A stretch of DNA of 64,000 nucleotides from Bacteriovorax stolpii. GTDB lineage: Bacteria > Bdellovibrionota > UBA2428. A program made the translations under genes and the position numbers. The stretch covers positions 40,613-104,612 of the forward strand of contig CAMCVE010000009.1 in the NCBI GenBank assembly GCA_945881775.1, written 5' to 3'. The notes beneath the pieces are model-generated. The model saw nothing but the letters and a program-made list of their open reading frames with translations, was not told the DNA's origin and did not search any database. This document shows positions 50,616-58,521 of this stretch, in pieces; position 1 is the first letter of the stretch, and each line of letters starts with the position of its first letter.

Positions 50616-51203
50616 TCACTTCGTAAAGTAAGTTCCTAAAAGCTTGTCCCAGTAAGTCGAGACCACGCCGAAGTTTGTTTCTTCGCGCACGTGGTGCACT
50701 TTGTGGTGGGCTTTGAGATTCTTGAACCAGGTCCATTTAAAATTGTAGTGATGAATGCTGTGGTGAATGGCGCAGTAGCCGACAAATCCGAGCCACCACA
50801 TTCCCATCACAATCGCTGTGCTGCCGGGCGCGGCGCTCAGCCACGAGATCAGGAAATAAGCGCCGATGATGACGGGGTAGGGGAAGTACCAGGGAAGTCC
50901 CAGGAGTCCCTTGGGATCGTCATGATGCAGACCGTGTCCCTTGGTAAAAGGTGAGGTCATGACGTGATAGAGAAAGCGGTGCGCGACGTACTCGGTGAAT
51001 GTGTACAAGAAGAGTCCCGAAGCGCCTAGCAAGACCGCTCGAACCCAAGTGATTGGCTCGGGGCTCGTTGCCGCTCGAGTGAGGAGTCCTGCGATCAGGA
51101 TCAGATTGGCCACATAGCCGCCCCAGTAATTGAACTTAGAGTAGGCGAGTTTTTTGATCCATTCGGGTTTTTGATCTGTCTGCGAAAGGCTTGCTTGGCT
51201 CAC
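50616..51203 (-). CDS. Fatty-acid hydroxylase superfamily (di-iron membrane) protein
   Basis: A 195-residue membrane enzyme. The eight-histidine di-iron pattern is complete: EYVAHRFLYH, KGHGLHHDDP, IHHSIHHYNF and AHHKVHHVREETNFGVVSTYWDKLLGT. Four hydrophobic segments lie between. Members hydroxylate or desaturate acyl chains, sterols, carotenoids or ornithine lipids. GGAGG lies upstream of the GTG start. An OlsB-like ornithine acyltransferase gene is found 4 kb away, so an aminolipid is a possible substrate, by inference. Transcribed in the same direction as the LPG-synthase-type gene 37 bp upstream. Confidence 0.85.
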   Translation of the reverse strand: MSQASLSQTDQKPEWIKKLAYSKFNYWGGYVANLILIAGLLTRAATSPEPITWVRAVLLGASGLFLYTFTEYVAHRFLYHVMTSPFTKGHGLHHDDPKGLLGLPWYFPYPVIIGAYFLISWLSAAPGSTAIVMGMWWLGFVGYCAIHHSIHHYNFKWTWFKNLKAHHKVHHVREETNFGVVSTYWDKLLGTYFTK

Positions 51204-51240
51204 GATTCTCTTTTCCTCCCTTGAGTCGCAATTTGCAATT

Positions 51241-52134
51241 TCAAACTTCGTTTCGTTTTACGAGATCAATCTCGCGCGCCTTGGGCCAACCCCAAACAAA
51301 AAGCAGCAGCGGAACACCCACCGAGAGTCGCACCAGAATCCAGGTGACTTGGATCGCACTCGAGTAGGCCAGCGCCTCGCCCTCGGCCAAATGCATGTAC
51401 GAACTCAGTGCCACGGCAGCCCACTGAGTCGCACCAAGACCCGCCGGAAGCATGGGCACCGCGGAAGCGAGGGTCATTGTCACTAGAAGCGCAAAGGCCA
51501 GGCGCAGGTCACCCGTGACCGCGTAGACACCCAAAGTGTTCACGAGCCAGGTGACGTACGAAAGCGCGAGCGCCCAAGCCAGTTTTTCATGATGGCTTAG
51601 GTGCTGCTTGGCTCGGCTTTTACGGAGCACTGCCAAAGCCACAAAAAGCATCGAAGCCAGGCCCAGCACCCAGGGAAGCGCTTCGGGCAAAGCCAGGATT
51701 ACGTCGGGACTGGTGCCCCAGACCACCAGTCCCGTAGCCACAAACAAGATCATGCTGCCAAATTCTGCGAATTTTTCGAAAACCGCCCATGTGATCAGGT
51801 CTTTGAGTCGCGTTTGAGGCCACCATCTTTTCATGTAGAGGGGACGGATGGCTTCTCCCATGCGCCCCGGAACAAGAATGTTGCCCGTGTGATTGCCGAA
51901 ATTGAGCCCGACGTGTTGGGCGAGGCTTGCCTGTCCCGGATAAAGCAGCGCGAAGCGCAGTCCTTGAATCGCTACGTAGAGATAAGAGGCGATCACGAGG
52001 CCCGCAAGCTTGCCGCCAGTGAGAAAGCCTTGAACCGTGTTCCAAAATGTGTCCAGATCCACCCGACGAAACAGCAGTGCAAGCAGCGCTATGGCCGCGA
52101 GAGAGCTAAGGATGAGGGAGATTTTTTGCTTCAC
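51241..52134 (-). CDS. Lysylphosphatidylglycerol-synthase-type membrane protein (flippase domain only)
   Basis: A 297-residue polytopic inner-membrane protein with about eight helices. GNHTGNILVPGRMGEAIRPLYMKRW is the P-x-R-x-G-E signature of the LPG_synthase_TM (UPF0104) family, and ASAVPMLPAGLGATQWAAVAL the second conserved P-x-G-x-G block. The soluble aminoacyl-transferase domain of MprF is absent, so it probably moves a lipid or glycolipid rather than making lysyl-lipid. Starts at GTG. It lies just upstream of the fatty-acid hydroxylase gene and diverges from the MCE gene. Confidence 0.75.
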   Translation of the reverse strand: MKQKISLILSSLAAIALLALLFRRVDLDTFWNTVQGFLTGGKLAGLVIASYLYVAIQGLRFALLYPGQASLAQHVGLNFGNHTGNILVPGRMGEAIRPLYMKRWWPQTRLKDLITWAVFEKFAEFGSMILFVATGLVVWGTSPDVILALPEALPWVLGLASMLFVALAVLRKSRAKQHLSHHEKLAWALALSYVTWLVNTLGVYAVTGDLRLAFALLVTMTLASAVPMLPAGLGATQWAAVALSSYMHLAEGEALAYSSAIQVTWILVRLSVGVPLLLFVWGWPKAREIDLVKRNEV

Positions 52135-52212
52135 GGACTTTGGCTACCTTGGAGACCATTTTAGACACATAAATCCGCAAAGACTTCGGGGATTTAGTCA
52201 TTTTCTTGACCC

Positions 52213-52241
52213 TTGGATTCGTGCCTGGCGGGAGGCATACT
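52213..52241 (+). promoter_or_regulatory. Candidate promoter of the MCE gene
   Basis: TTGGAT (52213-52218), 17-nt spacer, CATACT (52236-52241), 9 nt to the ATG at 52251. Confidence 0.4.
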
Positions 52242-52250
52242 AAAGCCACG

Positions 52251-53087
52251 ATGGATTTCGACCAAAAAGAGCGGCAGGTGATGCGCAAGATCCAATTGCG
52301 CGTCGTGGGACTCCTTGTGGCGGCGGGAGCACTTGCCGTACTCTTTGCGTATTGGACGGGGGCCTTCTCTTTTGGATACTCGAACACGCTCAGTCTGCGC
52401 TACCGTTTTGCGGGAGGTGTGGACCAAGGATCTCCCGTCAGACTCGGAGGCATCCGGGTGGGGCGCGTGACCGCGGTTCGTTTTGTTGACGACCCCGAAG
52501 CGAATGTCGAACTCAAAGTGAAACTGAGCTCAGACGCCTTTCGACAAATCACCCAAGATTCAAAGTTCTTTATCAACCTCGCCGGTCTGATCGGCGAGCG
52601 CTATGTCGAAGTCGTTCCCGGCACAGGCACGCGTGTCGAAGGGGGTGCCACTCTTCGCGGCGTCGATCCTCCGCGCATCGACCAACTCATCTCGCAAGGC
52701 TACGGGCTTTTCGAGGATTTCCGTGATTTCTTTAACGAGAACAAGTCCGACCTCAAAGACATGCTCGCCATGCTCAATTCGCTTTCAGCAAACATGAACT
52801 TGCTGATCGGCGGACAAAACGGCCAAGGTCAAAAACTCAGCGGCGGCGCTCGCGAGCTTCGTGAGCTCTCGAGCCAGCTGCTGCTGCTCGTTTCTCGCGT
52901 CAACAAAGGCCTGAACTACGTCGAAGACAACGGTGTCGGAGCGACCTGGACCGACATGCGCCAGCTCTTGCACAAGGGCAACCGAATCGAGGTCAATGAC
53001 CTGCGCCGACTCATGCTCGAGGACGGTGTGAAAGTGAACTTCAGCTCCAAAAGGGTTGAGAAGTCGATCGAGGAGAGCGTCAAGTGA
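52251..53087 (+). CDS. MCE-domain (MlaD-like) lipid transport protein
   Basis: A 278-residue protein anchored by one N-terminal helix (VVGLLVAAGALAVLFAYWTGA). Residues 45-125 are an MCE domain: SLRYRFAGGVDQGSPVRLGGIRVGRVTAVRF and FINLAGLIGERYVEVVPGTG. The rest is helical and may form the pore or needle. Such proteins carry phospholipid between membranes with an MlaFE-type ABC transporter, not found in this window. The ATG at 52251 fits the promoter; ATG 52281 is an alternative. Its stop overlaps the next gene's GTG, which encodes a barrel. Confidence 0.83.
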   Translation: MDFDQKERQVMRKIQLRVVGLLVAAGALAVLFAYWTGAFSFGYSNTLSLRYRFAGGVDQGSPVRLGGIRVGRVTAVRFVDDPEANVELKVKLSSDAFRQITQDSKFFINLAGLIGERYVEVVPGTGTRVEGGATLRGVDPPRIDQLISQGYGLFEDFRDFFNENKSDLKDMLAMLNSLSANMNLLIGGQNGQGQKLSGGARELRELSSQLLLLVSRVNKGLNYVEDNGVGATWTDMRQLLHKGNRIEVNDLRRLMLEDGVKVNFSSKRVEKSIEESVK

Positions 53088-53938
53088 TCAGATCCCCCAA
53101 ATATCGTTGTGTGCTTTGCAGTCTGGTTGTTCTCGGATCCATCTCGTCTCTTCGGGCGTTGCCCGAAGACGTGTCCCGAATCTTCGACAAGAACAAGCGT
53201 CAGCTCTCAGGTCCCCCATCGAGTTTGCGTTCTGATAAGACAAGTTCAGACTCGAGATATTTTTCAGGAGTGGATCGTCTCAATCGCCGCGTGGGCTCAG
53301 TGACTCCTGCCGAAGAAAAGGCGCCATTACCAGAGGAAGATCTCGAGGTTTCTGCACCCGTGCAGGCCCCCCTCTCTTCCCGGCCGACGGCTGCTCCCGA
53401 ATCCCGTGTTGTGATTGTGCGAGAAGGGCAGGGCGGCGAGCGCAAAGAGCGCCGCGCCGAACGCATGAGCACCTACGGCTTTGATGGGCGCCGCATTTTT
53501 GGAGTCGGTTTTGTGGGTGCGGGATCCTACGGGATTTTCGGCGCTGAGGCCGACTTCAGTTTTGGCAATGATTGGTCTGGAGGCATCGGGATCGGGACCG
53601 GAATGGCCTACAGCTCCTGGGGTTTCCATGCGCGCCACTACTTCCAAAAGGGCAACCTCACCCCTTACGTCCAGTTCGGTTACGCCAACTGGACTCTTCA
53701 CCGCAATCCTTACCGCGAGGCCGAGGTCTATCCGGTCTATCTGGGTGAGCAGTTCCTTCAAAACAAGGACGGGAGCTTCAAGGTTCGCAAAAGCGTCCAT
53801 TTGATCTACCCGGCTCTTGGGATTCTCTTTCAATCGCAAAGCGGTCTTGCGTTCACGATGCAGCTCCAGTACCTCATCTCGGCTCTGGACTTCAAGGGGG
53901 CGCTTGCGGGCGGATTCGGGCTCCATTTCTATTTTTGA
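53084..53938 (+). CDS. Outer-membrane beta-barrel protein coupled to the MCE gene
   Basis: A 284-residue protein. Signal peptide (CVLCSLVVLGSISSLRA), then a Pro/Ser/Glu-rich linker (residues 30-115, PAEEKAPLPEEDLEVSAPV), then a barrel domain of eight or so strands from GRRIFGVGFVGAGSYGIFGAEADFSFG to the terminal GLHFYF. It starts with GTG inside the MCE stop codon, so both proteins are made in a fixed ratio; a role as the outer-membrane end of lipid transport is a fair guess. No family recognised. Confidence 0.7.
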   Translation: MIRSPKYRCVLCSLVVLGSISSLRALPEDVSRIFDKNKRQLSGPPSSLRSDKTSSDSRYFSGVDRLNRRVGSVTPAEEKAPLPEEDLEVSAPVQAPLSSRPTAAPESRVVIVREGQGGERKERRAERMSTYGFDGRRIFGVGFVGAGSYGIFGAEADFSFGNDWSGGIGIGTGMAYSSWGFHARHYFQKGNLTPYVQFGYANWTLHRNPYREAEVYPVYLGEQFLQNKDGSFKVRKSVHLIYPALGILFQSQSGLAFTMQLQYLISALDFKGALAGGFGLHFYF

Positions 53939-53967
53939 TTGTTTTAGGGCGGGGCCTGGGATAGAAA
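53939..53967 (+). promoter_or_regulatory. Candidate infA promoter
   Basis: TTGTTT (53939-53944), 17-nt spacer, TAGAAA (53962-53967), 12 nt to the infA ATG, where no Shine-Dalgarno is visible. Confidence 0.35.
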
Positions 53968-53979
53968 CCGCCTTAACGA

Positions 53980-54237
53980 ATGTCGCGTGATGATCTAGCA
54001 AAAGTCGAAGGCGTAATTACTGCAACCCCTGGGGGCGGCAATTACATTGTTACCCTCCCCAACGGGAAGGCCATCACCGCGAAACTCTCCGGAAAAATGA
54101 AGCAATTCAAGATCCGCTGCATCGTGGGCGACGCCGTCACAGTGGGTCTTTCTCAGTACGACCTGGCCAATGGCATCATTCTCTTCCGCCAAAAGGCCGG
54201 TGGTGGCGGTCCACCTTCCGGTTTTGGCGGCGGCTGA
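53980..54237 (+). CDS. infA: Translation initiation factor IF-1
   Basis: An 85-residue OB-fold protein. AKVEGVITATPGGGNYIVTLPNGKAITAKLSGKMKQFKIRCIVGDAVTVGLSQYDLANGIILFRQK follows IF-1 from end to end (S-G-K-M, G-D-x-V-x-V, S-x-Y-D-L-x-x-G), although K-M-R-x-N is changed to K-M-K-Q-F. A glycine-rich tail (GGGGPPSGFGGG) of 14 residues is added to the usual end. It is not next to map, secY or rpmJ. It may be one of two IF-1 genes in the genome. Confidence 0.85.
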   Translation: MSRDDLAKVEGVITATPGGGNYIVTLPNGKAITAKLSGKMKQFKIRCIVGDAVTVGLSQYDLANGIILFRQKAGGGGPPSGFGGG

Positions 54238-54274
54238 GTCCAGGCGGAATTATTTCGCGCGCATCAAGATCGCT

Positions 54275-54664
54275 TCAGTTCAGCAATCGACTGTCTCTCA
54301 AGTAAAACTCAGGAATTGTGACATCGAAAGTTTCGCTCGCCGAATTGCGCAGTTGGTAGCGGCCCTTCATCGAACCCGTAGGGGTTTTTAAGGGGCATGA
54401 GCTCGTGTAAGTGAACGAGGCGCCGGGTGCGAGCACGGGTTTTTGTCCGATCACACCTTCTCCAATAATCTGTTCCTCGTGTCCAAGGGCGTCCGAGATG
54501 ATCCAGTGACGTGTGAGGAGCTGGACGGTGTCTTCACCTTCGTTTTGAAGTGTGATGGTGTAGAGATACACAAAAACTCCGACCTGAATATTCGAATGAT
54601 CGGGGCTAAATTGTGGCTGCACGCTGACGCGGATGCCTCGCGTGACTTGGCTGTAGTTATCCAT
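54275..54664 (-). CDS. apaG: ApaG protein
   Basis: A 129-residue FnIII-like protein. VTRGIRVSVQPQFSPDHSNI, FVYLYTITLQNEGEDTVQLLTRHWIISDALGHEEQIIGEGVIGQKPVLAPGASFTYTS, and TPTGSMKGRYQL are the ApaG hallmarks. Associated with divalent cation handling or diadenosine tetraphosphate in other bacteria; mechanism unknown. The ATG at 54664 overlaps the stop of the OlsB-like gene (ATGGATAA), so it is coupled to it. Confidence 0.93.
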   Translation of the reverse strand: MDNYSQVTRGIRVSVQPQFSPDHSNIQVGVFVYLYTITLQNEGEDTVQLLTRHWIISDALGHEEQIIGEGVIGQKPVLAPGASFTYTSSCPLKTPTGSMKGRYQLRNSASETFDVTIPEFYLRDSRLLN

Positions 54665-55454
54665 TTTTTTCCGTGTTTGCGGCCAAGCGCTTATCAAATC
54701 TCTCGAGCAGTTCTTGACCCCAAGGAGAAAGATTTTCCATGTCGAAAAATACCAGCAAGTCGTAGCATTTGAAAACCGGGTCGTAGGCCGGGCGACCCAA
54801 GATGCGTGCCCCGAACTCCATGTAGAAGGTGATCAGGGGCGGGATCTGTGCTTCGCCTTCGTCGGCCTTGCCGCTTCTCACGAACTGAGGCCTTGGCGCG
54901 ATGCCAAAGCTATCGTCGACACGACCCTGGTGCGCCAGAGCCTGAAAGGTCGCTTCGGCATCGTTGTCGGACATGATCGGCAGCGAACCGCAGCCGATAA
55001 AATAGCGACCGCTAACGGCCTCGGCATACTGGTGGAGACCCCAAAAAAGACCCATCAGGGTGCCGCGTTTACGGTTCTCGGGATCCACGCACGCCCGACC
55101 GAGTTCGACGATCTGTGCGGGGTCGTATTTGAGTCCCGAGAGATCAAATTCCGCTTCAGAGTAGAATCCCTCGGGGGGTTTGCGGCTCCCAGGCAAAAGC
55201 CGATAGGTCCCAACAACAGTTTCGCCGTCACGGATCAGCAAATGGTCGCAGTAATCGTCAAACTTGTCGCGGTCCATGCCCGTGAGTACGGACTCAGGTA
55301 GGCCTTCGCCCAACTCTTGGTTGAAGACCTTGTAGCGAAGCCGCAGAGCTTGTTCGAGCTCCTCAGGAGTCGAGGAGAGTTTGAGGTTGAGGCTTCCGCA
55401 GGGAAGACCTTTTTTCAATGCGTCCAGCACGACTTGTAGACTAGGCGCTGCCAC
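54657..55454 (-). CDS. olsB: OlsB-like ornithine N-acyltransferase (GNAT fold)
   Basis: A 265-residue enzyme. LRLRYKVFNQELG, DRDKFDDYCDHLLIRDGETVVGTYRLL, GFYSEAEFDL, VELGRACVDPENRKRGTLMGLFWGLHQY and RYFIGCGSL match the OlsB/hemolysin-like acyltransferase family that makes lyso-ornithine lipid. The ending (FKCYDLLVFFDMENL) also fits. No olsA acyltransferase is in the window. The longest start is used; a GTG at 55430 is possible, since TTGCCG-17-TAGTCT lies 7 nt before it. Next to apaG on the same strand and divergent from the arginine operon, which ends in ornithine. Confidence 0.83.
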   Translation of the reverse strand: MAAPSLQVVLDALKKGLPCGSLNLKLSSTPEELEQALRLRYKVFNQELGEGLPESVLTGMDRDKFDDYCDHLLIRDGETVVGTYRLLPGSRKPPEGFYSEAEFDLSGLKYDPAQIVELGRACVDPENRKRGTLMGLFWGLHQYAEAVSGRYFIGCGSLPIMSDNDAEATFQALAHQGRVDDSFGIAPRPQFVRSGKADEGEAQIPPLITFYMEFGARILGRPAYDPVFKCYDLLVFFDMENLSPWGQELLERFDKRLAANTEKNG

Positions 55455-55556
55455 CTAAGACGGCAAGTGAAGCACGCACGGAAACGCACCGAAAAGCCCA
55501 TAAAGTGTCACGTGTTGCGCCTTGCCTCAAGGTCGCATCCGTGGGATGTCTCAGTT

Positions 55557-56549
55557 GTGAAATGCACCGTCGGCGTGGTCGGGGGATCCGGCTATTCAGG
55601 TCAAGAACTCATCGATCTTCTTCGCTTCGCGAAGCGCGATTTCGAGCTGCGCGCCACGCTCACCCGCGAAGATCTCGCTACAGACGCCGCCCTAAAGACT
55701 AAGATTCAAGGCCTCGACATCGTCTTCCTCTGCACGCCCAACGAAATTTCCCTAGAGCTCGCCCCGAAAATCCTCGCCACAGGCGTCAGTGTGATCGATC
55801 TCTCCGGCGCATTTCGGCTCAAAAGCCACTCCTATCCCGAGTGGTACGGCTTTGATCACAGCGCTCCTCTGGAACTCGCGCGCTCCGAATACGCTCTCTA
55901 TCCCTGGGTGAAGCCGCTCTCTCTCCAGTCTCAACCCGGAGCTCGCCTCATTGCCAATCCGGGTTGCTATGCCACGACTGTTGAGATGACTCTCGCGCCC
56001 TTGCTGAAGGGAGGAGTGATCGATCCCTCGCGAATTTACATCGACGCCAAAAGCGGCACCAGTGGTGCAGGACGCAAACCGAGCGTGGGACTACTCTTCA
56101 CCGAAGTGGCGGGCGAGTTTAAGCCCTACAAAGTCGGGAGCCATCAGCATTGGCCCGAGATCGTTGAAACTCTAGAAACCCTCACAGGCCACAAGACCTC
56201 ACCTGTCTTTGTGACTGAGCTCCTTCCGCTTGAGCGTGGCATCTCGGCGGCCTTTTTCTTAGAGTGGAATGAAAATCTCCCGAGCGCTCATCGCACGGCC
56301 GAGCATCTCGCATCTGTCATTGCTCGTGCCTACGAATCCGATCCCTCAGTGGTGGTCGGAACTTCGGATAGCTTCGCGACGCTCAAGGGTGTGCAGCGCA
56401 CGAACCGCATTTCGATTCGCACGTCTCTCGCCTTCGGACGACCTGTCGTCTTCGCAACACTCGACAACCTTCAACGAGGAGCCGCCGGACAAGCGCTGAT
56501 GAACGCGTATTGTCTCGCCGGACTCGAACAACCGGAGTTTTTACTATGA
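55557..56549 (+). CDS. argC: N-acetyl-gamma-glutamyl-phosphate reductase
   Basis: A 330-residue NADPH enzyme, third step of arginine synthesis. CTVGVVGGSGYSGQELIDLL is the nucleotide-binding motif, VFLCTPNEISLELAPKIL and IDLSGAFRL follow, and NPGCYATTVEMTLAPLL holds the catalytic Cys. Late motifs GSHQHWPEI and VTELLPLERGI match family G-x-H-R-H-x-P-E-I and H-L-x-P-x-x-R-G-I. The frame is open from 55467, but the conserved part begins at the GTG at 55557. First gene of argC-argJ-argB-rnhA; it overlaps argJ by ATGA. Confidence 0.94.
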   Translation: MKCTVGVVGGSGYSGQELIDLLRFAKRDFELRATLTREDLATDAALKTKIQGLDIVFLCTPNEISLELAPKILATGVSVIDLSGAFRLKSHSYPEWYGFDHSAPLELARSEYALYPWVKPLSLQSQPGARLIANPGCYATTVEMTLAPLLKGGVIDPSRIYIDAKSGTSGAGRKPSVGLLFTEVAGEFKPYKVGSHQHWPEIVETLETLTGHKTSPVFVTELLPLERGISAAFFLEWNENLPSAHRTAEHLASVIARAYESDPSVVVGTSDSFATLKGVQRTNRISIRTSLAFGRPVVFATLDNLQRGAAGQALMNAYCLAGLEQPEFLL

Positions 56550-57727
56550 TCCCATTCATCCAACTGCCCAAAGGTTTTCATGCAACTGGCGTCAACAGCG
56601 GTGTGCGTCGCTACCGTCCCGATTTGGGAATCATCAAAAGCGACGTTCCGTGCGTGGCTGCTGGAACCTTTACCAAGAACACCTTCAAAGCCGCTTCGGT
56701 CCTCTACAACATGAGTCTTTTGCCGTCGCAGTCGATTCGTGCGCTTGTTGTGAACAGTGGCCACGCCAACGCTGCCACCGGTGAGCAAGGGCTCAAAGAC
56801 AATCTCGAGTTTGCAGCGCAAACCGCCGAAACGCTGGGTGTGAAGTCCGAGGAAGTTCTTGTGGCGAGCACCGGTGTGGTGGGCGAGCGCCTTCCTTTGC
56901 AAAAACTTGTACCTGCCCTCCCTCAAGCCGTGCGCGCTTTTAGCGATACGATCAACAACTTCGCACTCGCCATCATGACGACAGACTTGGTGCCGAAGTT
57001 CGGGTCCGAAACTTTCGAAATCGGTGGCAAGACAGTCACTGTCGCAGCCTGTGGTAAAGGCTCGGGCATGATTCATCCCAATATGGCCACTATGCTGGGC
57101 TTTGTGGTGAGTGACGCGATTGTATCGCAAGAGGTGCTTCATAAGCTTCTCCGAGAAGTCTCTGACGAAACTTTCAATATGATCAGCGTCGACGGCGAGA
57201 CGAGCACCAACGATATGGTTCTCGCGCTCTCCAATGGGCAAAGCGGCGTGAACGTAAATACTGGCGACGCCTTTGTGCTGTTCAAGCAGGCCGTCACAAA
57301 AATCTGCCGCCAGCTTGCCATCTCTATCGCGCGCGACGGTGAAGGCGCCTCTAAGCTCATTACGGTGGTGGTCGAGGGCTCAAAAGATTTGCAGCTCGCT
57401 CGCGAGGCCGCTCGTCTGATTACAACCTCTCCTCTCATCAAGTCCGCCGTTCATGGCGAAGACCCCAACTGGGGGCGTATACTCGTGCGCCTGGGCCAAG
57501 CAGGTGTGCCCACCGAATGGTTCGACAACATCGAGATCCGTTTGCAGGATATCACCGTCTTTAAGGATGGCTCTCCCAAGGCGTTTGATCGTCCGGCTGC
57601 GCGCCAGGCTCTTCAGTCCGATCACGTCACCATTCGCTGCCTGCTTGGCGATGGTCCCCATAGCGCCACCGCATGGGGTTGCGATCTCACGAAACGTTAT
57701 GTGGAGATCAACACGGAGTATTCATGA
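56546..57727 (+). CDS. argJ: Glutamate N-acetyltransferase / amino-acid acetyltransferase
   Basis: A 393-residue bifunctional enzyme that moves acetyl from N-acetylornithine to glutamate, giving the cyclic arginine pathway. FHATGVNSGVRRY at the start, SGHANAATGEQGLKD, STGVVGERLPL, GKGSGMIHPNMATMLGFVVSDA (Thr nucleophile that splits the precursor into two chains) and SVDGETSTNDMV are all present, and the end has EDPNWGRILVRLG. Starts at ATG 56546 overlapping the argC stop and overlaps argB by ATGA. Confidence 0.95.
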   Translation: MIPFIQLPKGFHATGVNSGVRRYRPDLGIIKSDVPCVAAGTFTKNTFKAASVLYNMSLLPSQSIRALVVNSGHANAATGEQGLKDNLEFAAQTAETLGVKSEEVLVASTGVVGERLPLQKLVPALPQAVRAFSDTINNFALAIMTTDLVPKFGSETFEIGGKTVTVAACGKGSGMIHPNMATMLGFVVSDAIVSQEVLHKLLREVSDETFNMISVDGETSTNDMVLALSNGQSGVNVNTGDAFVLFKQAVTKICRQLAISIARDGEGASKLITVVVEGSKDLQLAREAARLITTSPLIKSAVHGEDPNWGRILVRLGQAGVPTEWFDNIEIRLQDITVFKDGSPKAFDRPAARQALQSDHVTIRCLLGDGPHSATAWGCDLTKRYVEINTEYS

Positions 57728-58521
57728 TCCTCTTTAAGCTCGGCGGAAAAGTACTCGAGAATCTACTCGAGAACAACTCGACGCTTTCGGGATGGTCACA
57801 GATCTCTGAACCCTTTGTGCTCGTGCACGGAGGCGGCGCCGTGATCAACGAAACCGCCGAAAAGCTCGGACTTAAGTTTTCTTTTGTCGATGGGCAGCGA
57901 GTGACGAGTCCAGAGGTCCTCGATGTCGTGGAGATGGTTCTTCGCGGCCGCATGAACGCGTCGCTTGTGAGAGCTCTCGAAAAGCAGGGACTGCCTGCTC
58001 TTGGTGTGTCAGCATCAGATCGCCACATCCTAGAATGTGATCTCGAAGATCCGCGTCTGGGTTGGGTTGGGCGCGTGCGCCTTGTTAGGCCCGCTCCCAT
58101 CAAAGCCCTTCTTGATGCTGGGATTGTTCCTGTGATCGCTCCGCTTGGCGCTTACTCCGGAACTGAGAATCCCTTTCCCAACTCGGCTCTTCGCCAAGTG
58201 CTCAACGTGAATGCCGACATGGCGGCGGCCTCAATCGCAACGTCTCTTCAGGTTCGCAAGCTTGTGTTCTTTACGGATCGCGACGGCATCCTCGACGAGA
58301 GCGGCGTGCGCGTTCCTCAGCTCAATTATGCCCAGCTCGAGAAAATGCGCGAAGGCACAGGAATTCAAGGCGGCATGCTGGTGAAAACCCGAGGCGTGCT
58401 CGAGTTCCTCCGCTCCCGACCCGACGCCGAAGTCTGGGTCCTCAATGGCTTACGGCCCGTTGATCTCGCCGAGTTTGTCAGCAAAGGAAGCTCAGATTTT
58501 GGCACCCGTATCACCGCATAA
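57724..58521 (+). CDS. argB: Acetylglutamate kinase
   Basis: A 265-residue amino-acid kinase. ILFKLGGKVLENL, FVLVHGGGAVINETAEKLG, VDGQRVTSPEVLDVVEMVLRGRMNASLV and GILDESGVRVPQLNYAQLEKM follow the family, with the ATP-site G-G-M-x-x-K motif as GGMLVKT. The ATG at 57724 overlaps the argJ stop. It lacks the N-terminal helix found in arginine-inhibited kinases, so feedback control by arginine is uncertain. Confidence 0.92.
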   Translation: MILFKLGGKVLENLLENNSTLSGWSQISEPFVLVHGGGAVINETAEKLGLKFSFVDGQRVTSPEVLDVVEMVLRGRMNASLVRALEKQGLPALGVSASDRHILECDLEDPRLGWVGRVRLVRPAPIKALLDAGIVPVIAPLGAYSGTENPFPNSALRQVLNVNADMAAASIATSLQVRKLVFFTDRDGILDESGVRVPQLNYAQLEKMREGTGIQGGMLVKTRGVLEFLRSRPDAEVWVLNGLRPVDLAEFVSKGSSDFGTRITA

